Below, piece by piece: positions 1 to 6,115 of a stretch of 6,364 nt of DNA; the stretch's first letter is position 1; every line of letters begins with the position of its first letter. The DNA lies in the NCBI GenBank assembly GCA_021798655.1, contig JAJZFE010000523.1:1-6364 (forward strand), read 5' to 3'. A program made the translations under genes and the position numbers. The stretch comes from Acidobacteriota bacterium (GTDB lineage Bacteria > Acidobacteriota > Terriglobia > Terriglobales > Acidobacteriaceae). The notes under the pieces are model-generated. The model did no database searches and had not been told where the DNA came from. It was given only the letters and a program-made list of their open reading frames with translations.

Positions 1-32
1 CCTGCCGCCCAAAGCCTGTCCTCTCGACCGAA

Positions 33-55
33 GCCAAACGGCTTTATCGTTTGGC
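33..55. other. Perfect inverted repeat (8-bp arms, 7-bp loop)
   Basis: GCCAAACG (33-40) and CGTTTGGC (48-55) are exact reverse complements around GCTTTAT. The centre lies about 98 bases before the lhr ATG. No T-run follows on either strand, so a strong intrinsic terminator is unlikely. It could be a 3' hairpin of a gene left of the window or an operator for a dimeric repressor, since AAACG/CGTTT half-sites occur in several repressor families. The sequence alone does not decide between these. Confidence 0.5.
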
Positions 56-130
56 GCAGCGGAGAGACCCCCGCATTTGAGCCCGCACAACACCGCTATT
101 TACCCGTCAGGCGAACAGCCAGCGAAGCGC

Positions 131-136
131 TACAAT
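131..136 (+). promoter_or_regulatory. Weak -10-like box TACAAT immediately before lhr
   Basis: TACAAT matches five of six bases of the TATAAT consensus and ends five bases before the ATG at 142, which would place the transcript start on or next to the start codon. No -35 box is seen at 16-18 bp spacing and no Shine-Dalgarno precedes the ATG. The pattern would fit a leaderless mRNA but may be chance. Confidence 0.25.
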
Positions 137-141
137 CATTC

Positions 142-3100
142 ATGGCCGCTGCAGCCATCGCCGAACCGCTCACGCACCCCGCGCTCGCCTGGGCGCATCC
201 CGTTGTGCAGGAGTGGTTCCTCGCCAAGTTCGGCTCTGCCACCGAGCCACAGATCGCCGGCTGGCCCGCAATCCTCCGCGGCGAACCCACGCTCATCTCC
301 GCGCCCACAGGCTCCGGCAAAACGCTCGCCGCCTTCCTCGTCTGCATCGACGCGCTGCTCCGCAAGGCCATCGCGGGCAACCTCACCGCGCAGACCGAGG
401 TCGTCTACGTCTCACCGCTCAAGGCACTGTCGAACGACGTGCAGAAGAACCTCGACGGCCCGCTCGCCGAGATTCAGCAGTTGGCGATAGCTCGCGGCTA
501 TCTCTGCCAGCCGATCCGCACCGGCATCCGCACCGGCGACACGCCGACCAAGGACCGCACCGCGATGCTCAAGTCGCCGCCGCACATCCTCGTCACCACG
601 CCGGAGTCGCTCTACCTGCTGCTCACCGCCGGCAAGAGCCGCCAGAACCTCACGCGCGTCCGCACCATCATCGTCGACGAGATCCACGCCATCGCCGACG
701 ACAAGCGCGGCGCGCACCTCGCCCTCTCGCTCGAACGGCTCGACGCGCTCGTCTGCGGCGAGAACCCGCTCGCACCCGGCGCGATGCTCACCGGCCTCGC
801 CACACCGCCGCAGCGCATCGGCCTCTCCGCCACGCAGAACCCCATCGAACTCGTCGCCGCCTTCCTCACCGGCACCGCCGAGACGGGTGACCGCGGCCCT
901 CAGCCGTTGTCATCCCGAATCACTGACACCTTGTCATCCCGCAGCGCTCAATCCTTGTCATCCCGCAGCGAAGCGGAGGGATCTGCATCTCTGCCGCAAC
1001 CCATGCCCCGCCGCCCGGCCACCATCGTCCAGGTCGGCCAGCGCCGCACGCTCGACCTCGCCATCGAAGTCCCGTCCGACGAGCTCGGCTCCATCTGCTC
1101 CACCGCCATGTGGCAGGAGATCTTCGACAAGCTCGCCGCGCTCACCACGCAGCATCGCTCCATCCTCGTCTTCGTCAACACGCGCAAGCTCGTCGAGAAG
1201 ATCAGCTTCGAGCTGAGCAACCGTCTCGGCGAAGACGCCGTCGCAGCGCACCACGGCTCGCTCGCCCGCGCTCTCCGTCTCGATGCCGAGCAGCGCCTCA
1301 AATCCGGCGAGATCAAGATCCTCATCGCCACCGCCTCGCTCGAACTCGGCATCGACATCGGCACGGTCGACCTCGTCTGCCAGATTGCCACCACGCGTTC
1401 TGTCGCCGTAGCGATGCAGCGCGTCGGCCGCGCCGGTCACTGGCGCGGAGCCATCCCCAAAGGCCGCCTCTTCGCCACCACGCGCGACGACTTGCTCGAA
1501 CAGGCCGCGCTGCTGCGCAAGATGGTCGCCGGCGAGCTCGACCGCCTCGAAGTCCCCGAGCTGCCCGTCGATGTGCTCATGCAGCAGATCGTCGCGATGG
1601 TCGGTGCCGAAAGCTGGGACGAGGCCGCGCTCTACAACGTACTGCGCCGCGCGTATCCGTTCCGCAACCTCACGCCGCAGCTCTACGAGCAGCTGCTCGC
1701 GCTGCTGCACAACGGCATCGAGGTCTCGCGCGGCCGCTACGGTGCCTACATCCTCCGCGACCGCGTCCAGGGCCATCTCCACGCACGTCGCGGCGCGCGC
1801 ATGATCGCTATCGCCAACGGCGGAGCCATCCCCGACAACAGCATCTTCGCCGTCATGCTGCAGCCGGAGAACGTGCAGATCGCCACGCTCGACGAGCACT
1901 TCGCCGTGGACTCTTCGCCCGGCGATGTCATCCTGCTCGGCAACACCAGCTGGCGCATCCAGCGCGTCGAACCCGCCGGCAAGGTGCTCGTCGAAGACGC
2001 TCACGGCGCGCCGCCCAGCATCCCTTTCTGGGAGGGCGAAGCGCCGCAGCGCACCAGCGTCCTCTCCGACGGCGTCAGCGACCTGCGCGCCGAGATCGAC
2101 CAGCGCACCCGCAACGTCGCTCCTGCAGCAGTCCGCGCCACGCACCCCGAGGTCGCCGCGTGCGTCGCCTGGCTCAAGCAACACTGCTTCGTCAACGACT
2201 CCGCCGCGCTGCAGCTCATCGCCTACATCGTCGGCGGCCGCGCCGCTCTCGGCGCTGTGCCAACCAAGCTCACCATCGTCGCCGAGCGCTTCTTCGACGA
2301 AGGCGGAGGCCAGCAGCTCATCCTCCACGCGCCCTTCGGCGGACGCCTCAACAAGGCCTGGGGACTCGCACTCCGCAAGCGTTTCTGTCGCGGCTTCAAC
2401 TTCGAGCTGCAGGCCGCAGCCACCGACAACGGCATCAACATCTCGCTCGCCGAGCAGCACAGCTTTCCGCTCGAAGACGTCTTCCACTTCCTCACCGAAC
2501 ACACCGCGCGCGAGCTGCTCGAACAGGCTGCAATTCCATCGCCGCTCTTCAAGAACCGCTGGCGCTGGGCCGCTGGTCGCAGCCTGCAACTGCTGCGCAT
2601 GTCCAAAGGCAAACGCGTCGCGCCGCAGATTCAGCGCACGCGCTCTGACGATCTCCTCGCCAGCGTCTTCCCGCACGCCTCTGCGTGTCCGGAGACCATG
2701 GTCGGCGACATCGTCATCCCCGATCATCCGCTCGTCAACGAGGTGATGAAGGACACGCTCACCGAAGCGATGGACATCGATGGCCTGCTCGAAGTCCTGC
2801 GCGGCATCGCCGACGGCAGCATCCGCACGGTCGCTGTCGATACGCCCGTTCCCTCGCTCTTCGCGCATGAGCTCGTCAACGCGATGCCCTACGCATTCCT
2901 CGACGAAGCCGGTGCCGAAGAGCGCCGCGCGCGCTCCACCATGCTGCGCCGCGCGCTGCCCGATGCGGTCGTCGCCGACGCTGGACGCGTCGACCCCGCA
3001 GCCATCACCACCGTCCGCGAGCAGCTCTGGCCCGACGTCCGCGACGAGCACGAGCTGCACGACCTCCTGCTCGCGCTCATCGTCCTTCCGCTCGATTGGC

Positions 3101-4878
3101 TCACCACGCAGCCACAGCAGCGGGACACGCGCCATTGGCCGCACTACTTCAGCCAGCTGGAGCAACAGCGCCGCGCCTTCTGCGTCCAGCTCGATGGCGC
3201 GCCCGCGTGGATCGCCGCAGAGCGTCTGCCCGAAGCCGCGCTGCTCTGGCCCGCAGCCGAGCTGCCCGAACAGCCAGTCTCCATCGACGCAGCGACCTTC
3301 GTCCTCGGCGGCACGGAGGATCGCCCGGCACAGACCTTCAGCCCGCGCGATGCAGCAACCACCGCGCTCGTGCAAGGTTGGCTACAGCTCCTCGGCCCTG
3401 CAACCGCCGCGCAACTCGCGCACATCACGCACCTGCATCCCAGCTCTCTGCAACAGGCACTGCTGGCGATGGAGATGCAGGGCACAGCGCTGCGCGGCGT
3501 CTTCGAGCATCCCGCACCGCCGCACGATCACACCTCGCATCAGGCTCTCTGGCAGGCCGAGTGGTGCGAGCGCCGCATCCTGCATCGCATTCATCGGCTC
3601 ACGCTCGCGTCGATGCGCAAGCAGGTCGAGCCCGCAACACCAGCCATCTTCATGCGCTGGCTGCTGGATTGGCAGCACCTTGCGCCGCGTACACAGCTCA
3701 CCGGAGAAGAAGGCGTCCTCGCCGTCCTCGAACAGCTCGACGGCTTCGAGGCTCCGGCGATCGAGTGGGAACGCACGCTGCTCCCCGCGCGCATCGCCGG
3801 CTACAACCCGCAGTGGCTCGACAACCTCTGCCTTGCCGGAGTCATCGCCTGGGGACGCATCTCGCCGCATCCCGCGTGGAGCGCGCGCGAGGTCGTTGCG
3901 CCGCGCCGCGTCGTCCCCACCAGCGCCGCGCCCATCACCTTCTACCTGCGCGACTCCAGCGACTGGCTGCACGCCGCACTCGCCTCCAACGCCATCGACG
4001 AAGCCGTCCTCGCGCAGGCACTCTCTGCCGAAGCGCAGCAGGTCCGAGCGCTCCTCGCGCAGCAGGGCGCAGTCTTCCTCGCCGATCTCCAACGGCTCAG
4101 CGGCCTCTCGCGCCTGCAGGTCTCCACCGCACTCTGGGAGCTCGCCACCGCAGGCCTCGCAGCCGCAGACGGCTTCGACCAGCTCCGCGCGCTGATGGAT
4201 CCGCGCCGCAAGACCGCAGCAGCAGAGCCGGCAACTGCACTGGGCCAGCGCAAGCGCGCCGCGCACACCACTGCGGGCCGCTGGTCGCTGCTTGTCCAAC
4301 CCTCGGCATCGCGCATCCTGCGTCCAGCTTCTGAGATGGGAGCCTCGCAGACCGCGATCGCCGCCGCCAAGCAGCGTGACGCTGCACTCGACGCGCAGGC
4401 CCGCATCCTGCTGCGCCGCTACGGAGTCGTCTTCCGCGACCTCCTCGCACGCGAGTCCAACGCACCCAAGTGGCGCGACCTCGTGCCGATGCTTCGCCGC
4501 CTCGAAGCCCGTGGCGAAGCTCGCGGCGGCCGTTTCGTGAGTGGCCCCTTCGGCGAGCAATACGCCCTGCCTGAAGCCGCCGAGTCTCTCCGCGAAGCCC
4601 GCAGACGTTACGCCTCACCCACCGACGAGCCGCCCATCGCCGTCGCCGCGGCCGACCCGCTCAACCTCGTCGGCATCCTCGTCCCTGGCGAACGCGTCGC
4701 GGCCACGCCCGGCAAACAGGTCCAATTCCTCCACGGTGTCGCGGTTCAGCCGGAGACCGAAACCGCCAGTGCATCGCCGAGACGATCTCGCTCCATCGTC
4801 GATCTGCTGCGCGCCGAAACCGCATCCCCGGTAGCGCGACCCGCACTCGCCAGCGTCACGCAGGACCTCTTCTCATGA
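142..4878 (+). CDS. lhr: Lhr-type superfamily 2 DNA helicase, full length with C-terminal extension
   Basis: Large helicase-related protein of 1578 residues, about the length of E. coli Lhr (roughly 1540). Family members are ATP-driven 3'-to-5' single-stranded DNA translocases that unwind DNA and RNA:DNA hybrids in repair. Visible motifs: EPQ near residue 37, Walker A APTGSGKT (54-61), SPLKALSND (91-99), TPES (153-156), DEIH box (179-182), LSATQ (228-231), VFVNTR (343-348), SLELGID (399-405) and QRVGRAGH (426-433). A winged-helix region (about 452-545) and the Lhr-specific domain follow. The latter includes NTSWRI (601-606), whose Trp probably matches the DNA-stacking Trp of mycobacterial Lhr. 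Residues from about 870 form the C-terminal extension, which in E. coli is winged-helix/AlkZ-like and reported to excise uracil. It ends with the conserved ADPLNLVGILVPGER block (1504-1518). Oddities: a repeat-derived linker at about 250-292, no Shine-Dalgarno, and a frame open to the window edge. The start is the first ATG and fits the family N-terminus. Confidence 0.96.
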   Translation: MAAAAIAEPLTHPALAWAHPVVQEWFLAKFGSATEPQIAGWPAILRGEPTLISAPTGSGKTLAAFLVCIDALLRKAIAGNLTAQTEVVYVSPLKALSNDVQKNLDGPLAEIQQLAIARGYLCQPIRTGIRTGDTPTKDRTAMLKSPPHILVTTPESLYLLLTAGKSRQNLTRVRTIIVDEIHAIADDKRGAHLALSLERLDALVCGENPLAPGAMLTGLATPPQRIGLSATQNPIELVAAFLTGTAETGDRGPQPLSSRITDTLSSRSAQSLSSRSEAEGSASLPQPMPRRPATIVQVGQRRTLDLAIEVPSDELGSICSTAMWQEIFDKLAALTTQHRSILVFVNTRKLVEKISFELSNRLGEDAVAAHHGSLARALRLDAEQRLKSGEIKILIATASLELGIDIGTVDLVCQIATTRSVAVAMQRVGRAGHWRGAIPKGRLFATTRDDLLEQAALLRKMVAGELDRLEVPELPVDVLMQQIVAMVGAESWDEAALYNVLRRAYPFRNLTPQLYEQLLALLHNGIEVSRGRYGAYILRDRVQGHLHARRGARMIAIANGGAIPDNSIFAVMLQPENVQIATLDEHFAVDSSPGDVILLGNTSWRIQRVEPAGKVLVEDAHGAPPSIPFWEGEAPQRTSVLSDGVSDLRAEIDQRTRNVAPAAVRATHPEVAACVAWLKQHCFVNDSAALQLIAYIVGGRAALGAVPTKLTIVAERFFDEGGGQQLILHAPFGGRLNKAWGLALRKRFCRGFNFELQAAATDNGINISLAEQHSFPLEDVFHFLTEHTARELLEQAAIPSPLFKNRWRWAAGRSLQLLRMSKGKRVAPQIQRTRSDDLLASVFPHASACPETMVGDIVIPDHPLVNEVMKDTLTEAMDIDGLLEVLRGIADGSIRTVAVDTPVPSLFAHELVNAMPYAFLDEAGAEERRARSTMLRRALPDAVVADAGRVDPAAITTVREQLWPDVRDEHELHDLLLALIVLPLDWLTTQPQQRDTRHWPHYFSQLEQQRRAFCVQLDGAPAWIAAERLPEAALLWPAAELPEQPVSIDAATFVLGGTEDRPAQTFSPRDAATTALVQGWLQLLGPATAAQLAHITHLHPSSLQQALLAMEMQGTALRGVFEHPAPPHDHTSHQALWQAEWCERRILHRIHRLTLASMRKQVEPATPAIFMRWLLDWQHLAPRTQLTGEEGVLAVLEQLDGFEAPAIEWERTLLPARIAGYNPQWLDNLCLAGVIAWGRISPHPAWSAREVVAPRRVVPTSAAPITFYLRDSSDWLHAALASNAIDEAVLAQALSAEAQQVRALLAQQGAVFLADLQRLSGLSRLQVSTALWELATAGLAAADGFDQLRALMDPRRKTAAAEPATALGQRKRAAHTTAGRWSLLVQPSASRILRPASEMGASQTAIAAAKQRDAALDAQARILLRRYGVVFRDLLARESNAPKWRDLVPMLRRLEARGEARGGRFVSGPFGEQYALPEAAESLREARRRYASPTDEPPIAVAAADPLNLVGILVPGERVAATPGKQVQFLHGVAVQPETETASASPRRSRSIVDLLRAETASPVARPALASVTQDLFS
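907..978 (+). repeat. Three tandem 24-bp in-frame repeats inside lhr
   Basis: Three units begin at 907, 931 and 955, each with the identical 11-mer TTGTCATCCCG followed by 13 more variable bases. The second and third also share CAGCG after the 11-mer. The period is exactly eight codons, so the repeat is read as L-S-S-R-(I/S)-x-x-x at residues 256-263, 264-271 and 272-279. It lies between helicase motif III and the strand that opens the second RecA-like domain (RPATIVQVG). Lhr relatives normally have only a short variable loop there. The peptide is Ser/Arg/Gln-rich and likely disordered. The reading frame is not broken and all motifs downstream are intact, so the gene appears functional. Confidence 0.9.
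955..990 (+). repeat. Acidobacterial dispersed palindromic (REP-like) repeat, exonised in lhr
   Basis: The third unit and its flank read TTGTCATCCCGCAGCGAAGC, then GGAGGGATCTGCATCT. This contains an imperfect palindrome: ATCCC (960-964) can pair with GGGAT (978-982), or CCGC (963-966) with GCGG (973-976), around AGCGAA. From memory, sequences of the form GTCAT-CC-GAGCGAAGCG-GGATCTGCAT are abundant short dispersed repeats in acidobacterial genomes, mostly between genes. Here the element is translated as part of the helicase linker (SSRSEAEGSAS). Its identity as a genome-wide repeat is recalled and needs a genome count. The palindrome itself is read directly. Confidence 0.65.
4862..4865 (+). 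promoter_or_regulatory. Shine-Dalgarno for the DUF5522 gene, inside the end of lhr
   Basis: AGGA lies nine bases before the ATG at 4875, within the CAG GAC codons for residues 1574-1575 of the helicase. This spacing is normal. Together with the ATGA stop-start overlap, it supports re-initiation by ribosomes finishing lhr. Confidence 0.6.
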
Positions 4879-5054
4879 GCGATCGCGACGCGCCATCAAG
4901 CGACGCAAAGCTGCGCACCGACGCCGAAGCCCTCGACGCTCCGCGCCCCGAGGACTTCTACATGGAAGGTCCCTACATGGTCTTCACTGCCGCGTATCAT
5001 CTGCGCCGCGGTTACTGCTGTAACTCCGACTGCCGTCACTGCCCATACAAGTAA
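4875..5054 (+). CDS. Small Cys-rich DUF5522-type protein, coupled to lhr
   Basis: A 59-residue protein starting MSDRDAPSSD. Its second half, from about E27, reads DFYMEGPYMVFTAAYHLRRG (27-46), then a CC-x3-C-x2-C cluster (C48, C49, C53, C56) ending RHCPYK. I recognise this as the DUF5522 pattern (Y-x-E-G-x-MVFT-x-x-Y-H-L-x-RGYCC-x3-CRHCPY), a small family of unknown function found in many bacteria and, I believe, in some eukaryotic proteins. The four cysteines plus H55 could bind zinc or an iron-sulfur cluster, but this is inference. No signal peptide or membrane segment is visible, so it is probably cytoplasmic. The first 26 residues are polar, acidic and likely disordered. The ATG overlaps the lhr TGA in ATGA, with AGGA nine bases upstream, so it should be translated with the helicase. 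The strong family match in the second half makes a chance reading frame unlikely. Confidence 0.88.
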   Translation: MSDRDAPSSDAKLRTDAEALDAPRPEDFYMEGPYMVFTAAYHLRRGYCCNSDCRHCPYK

Positions 5055-5064
5055 CGGCCGCAAC

Positions 5065-5085
5065 GCTACTGCTGCGCGTAGTAGC
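5065..5085. terminator. Hairpin at the convergent gene junction, possible bidirectional terminator
   Basis: GCTACTGC (5065-5072) and GTAGTAGC (5078-5085) form an 8-bp stem around the five-base loop TGCGC, with one G-T wobble on the + strand (an A-C mismatch on the other). It starts 11 bases after the DUF5522 stop and covers the stop codon and last codons of the VWFA gene. There is no T-run on either side, so it is not a canonical Rho-independent terminator. It may instead act as a 3'-end stability hairpin, or it may reflect the TAC/CAG codons of the protein's C-terminus. Confidence 0.35.
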
Positions 5086-6115
5086 CCAGCGTCGTCCGGG
5101 CGACCAGCCCGCTTGCATCCACCTTTACCTGCAGCTTGTGGTACTCGTTCGGCTTGTCGCCAGGAGCAGGTTCCAGCGTCAGCCGATAAAACTGGTCCGC
5201 ATCGGCCACGCACTGCGTCATCATCCCGATGACGTCGCTGGAGTTCAGTACCAGCCCGCCGCTCTGCGTAGCCAGCGTCTGCAGCGCAAGATTTCCCAAC
5301 TGCGCGTCACCTGGATTCTTCAGCCCGTCCAGAAAGCTCTCGAAGTAAAACTCACGGCCAACTGATTCCGCCGCACCCCAGCTGTTCACGCTGTACAGCG
5401 TCACATCGGCCTTGCGCATCCCCGTGCTGAACGCGATCACGCTGTGATAGATGTCCTCCTGCTGCTTGGAGTCCAGCTCCACCTCCGGCCCGGAGAGCAG
5501 CGGCCAGCCCGGCGATACCCACACAATCAGCTTGCGGCCAGGCTTGGTCGACTCCGCCTGCAATAACTGACTCAGCGCATTCACCGAGATCGTCAACCTG
5601 TCGCTCGCACCGTAGAATCCCTGCGCGCGATTGATCTCGCGCAACCCGATGTCGGTATTGTCCAGCGCATCTGCGAGTGCGCCGCCAGCCTTCGTCGGCT
5701 TGGCATACACGTTGAAGCTCGTATCGGTCAGCACCGCAAACGTCGTTGGATACGGCAGCATCCCGTCGTTGCCGCGCAGGTATTTGGCAATCTGATCCCT
5801 CTGGTACGCCAGGTAGACATACGGCGTGTTCACCGAGTCCACCACGATCACCACCTCAACCGGAACGTCCTTGCCCTCCATCCTCGCGAACGAAGCGATC
5901 GGCCGAGTCCCCTTGTTATCCAGCACCGTGAAGTTGCTCGCGTTGAGCAGACCTGCAGGTTTGCCCTTGCTCGTCGACACGTTCACATCCAGTTGGATGA
6001 CGCTGGTCTTCGCCCCACCTGCAGGGATCGCCTGTTGAGCCGCGGAGTGGCCTGCTGCAAATAACAAGGTGCTCAACGTGGTGGCTGCGACGCCGCAGCG
6101 TCTGAGTAAGGACAT
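5066..6115 (-). CDS. Exported acidobacterial VWFA-related protein
   Basis: A 349-residue protein. The N-terminus MSLLRRCGVAATTLSTLLFA followed by AGHSAAQQ is a Sec signal peptide, with basic residues, a hydrophobic core and likely cleavage after SAA (residue 26 or near). A short beta-rich segment follows (IQLDVNVSTSKGKPAGLLNA, then NFTVLDNKGTRPIASF), and the VWFA fold starts with VPVEVVIVVDSVNTPY (85-99). Later blocks match the acidobacterial VWFA-related family (TIGR03436 type): GRKLIVWVSPGWP (193-205), SGGLVLNSSDVIGMM (285-299), and a tail with FYRLTLEPAPGDK, YHKLQVKVDASGLVART and LGYYAQQ. The metal-site motif DxSxS is D93-S-V-N-T97, so metal binding may be weak or absent. Function is unknown; members are extracytoplasmic and abundant in Acidobacteriota. 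Methionine 1 is taken at 6115 because AGGAGA precedes it. The ATG at 6133 would add MQENAL but has no ribosome site. The gene converges on the lhr pair and is transcribed separately. Confidence 0.92.
   Translation of the reverse strand: MSLLRRCGVAATTLSTLLFAAGHSAAQQAIPAGGAKTSVIQLDVNVSTSKGKPAGLLNASNFTVLDNKGTRPIASFARMEGKDVPVEVVIVVDSVNTPYVYLAYQRDQIAKYLRGNDGMLPYPTTFAVLTDTSFNVYAKPTKAGGALADALDNTDIGLREINRAQGFYGASDRLTISVNALSQLLQAESTKPGRKLIVWVSPGWPLLSGPEVELDSKQQEDIYHSVIAFSTGMRKADVTLYSVNSWGAAESVGREFYFESFLDGLKNPGDAQLGNLALQTLATQSGGLVLNSSDVIGMMTQCVADADQFYRLTLEPAPGDKPNEYHKLQVKVDASGLVARTTLGYYAQQ

Noticed and set aside
53..78. GCGCAGCGGAGAGACCCCCG followed by CATTT as a degenerate copy of the same repeat
   Set aside because: It shares CGCAGCG, GGAG and GCAT in the same order, but the spacing differs and the TCATCCC arm is absent. 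It is suggestive only.
889..1020. Possible frameshift or pseudogene break in the helicase at the repeat
   Set aside because: The repeat length is a multiple of three, no stop codon arises, and motifs IV to VI follow intact in the same frame.
1110..2648. A 512-codon plus-strand frame overlapping lhr
   Set aside because: It is extremely rich in Arg, Ala and His with no domain, a typical shifted-frame shadow of a GC-rich gene.
958..3375. An 805-codon open frame on the minus strand inside lhr
   Set aside because: It lies wholly opposite a helicase with intact motifs in every domain. Its acidic, repetitive composition is what strong GC3 codon bias produces on the antisense strand, and I recognise no domain in it.
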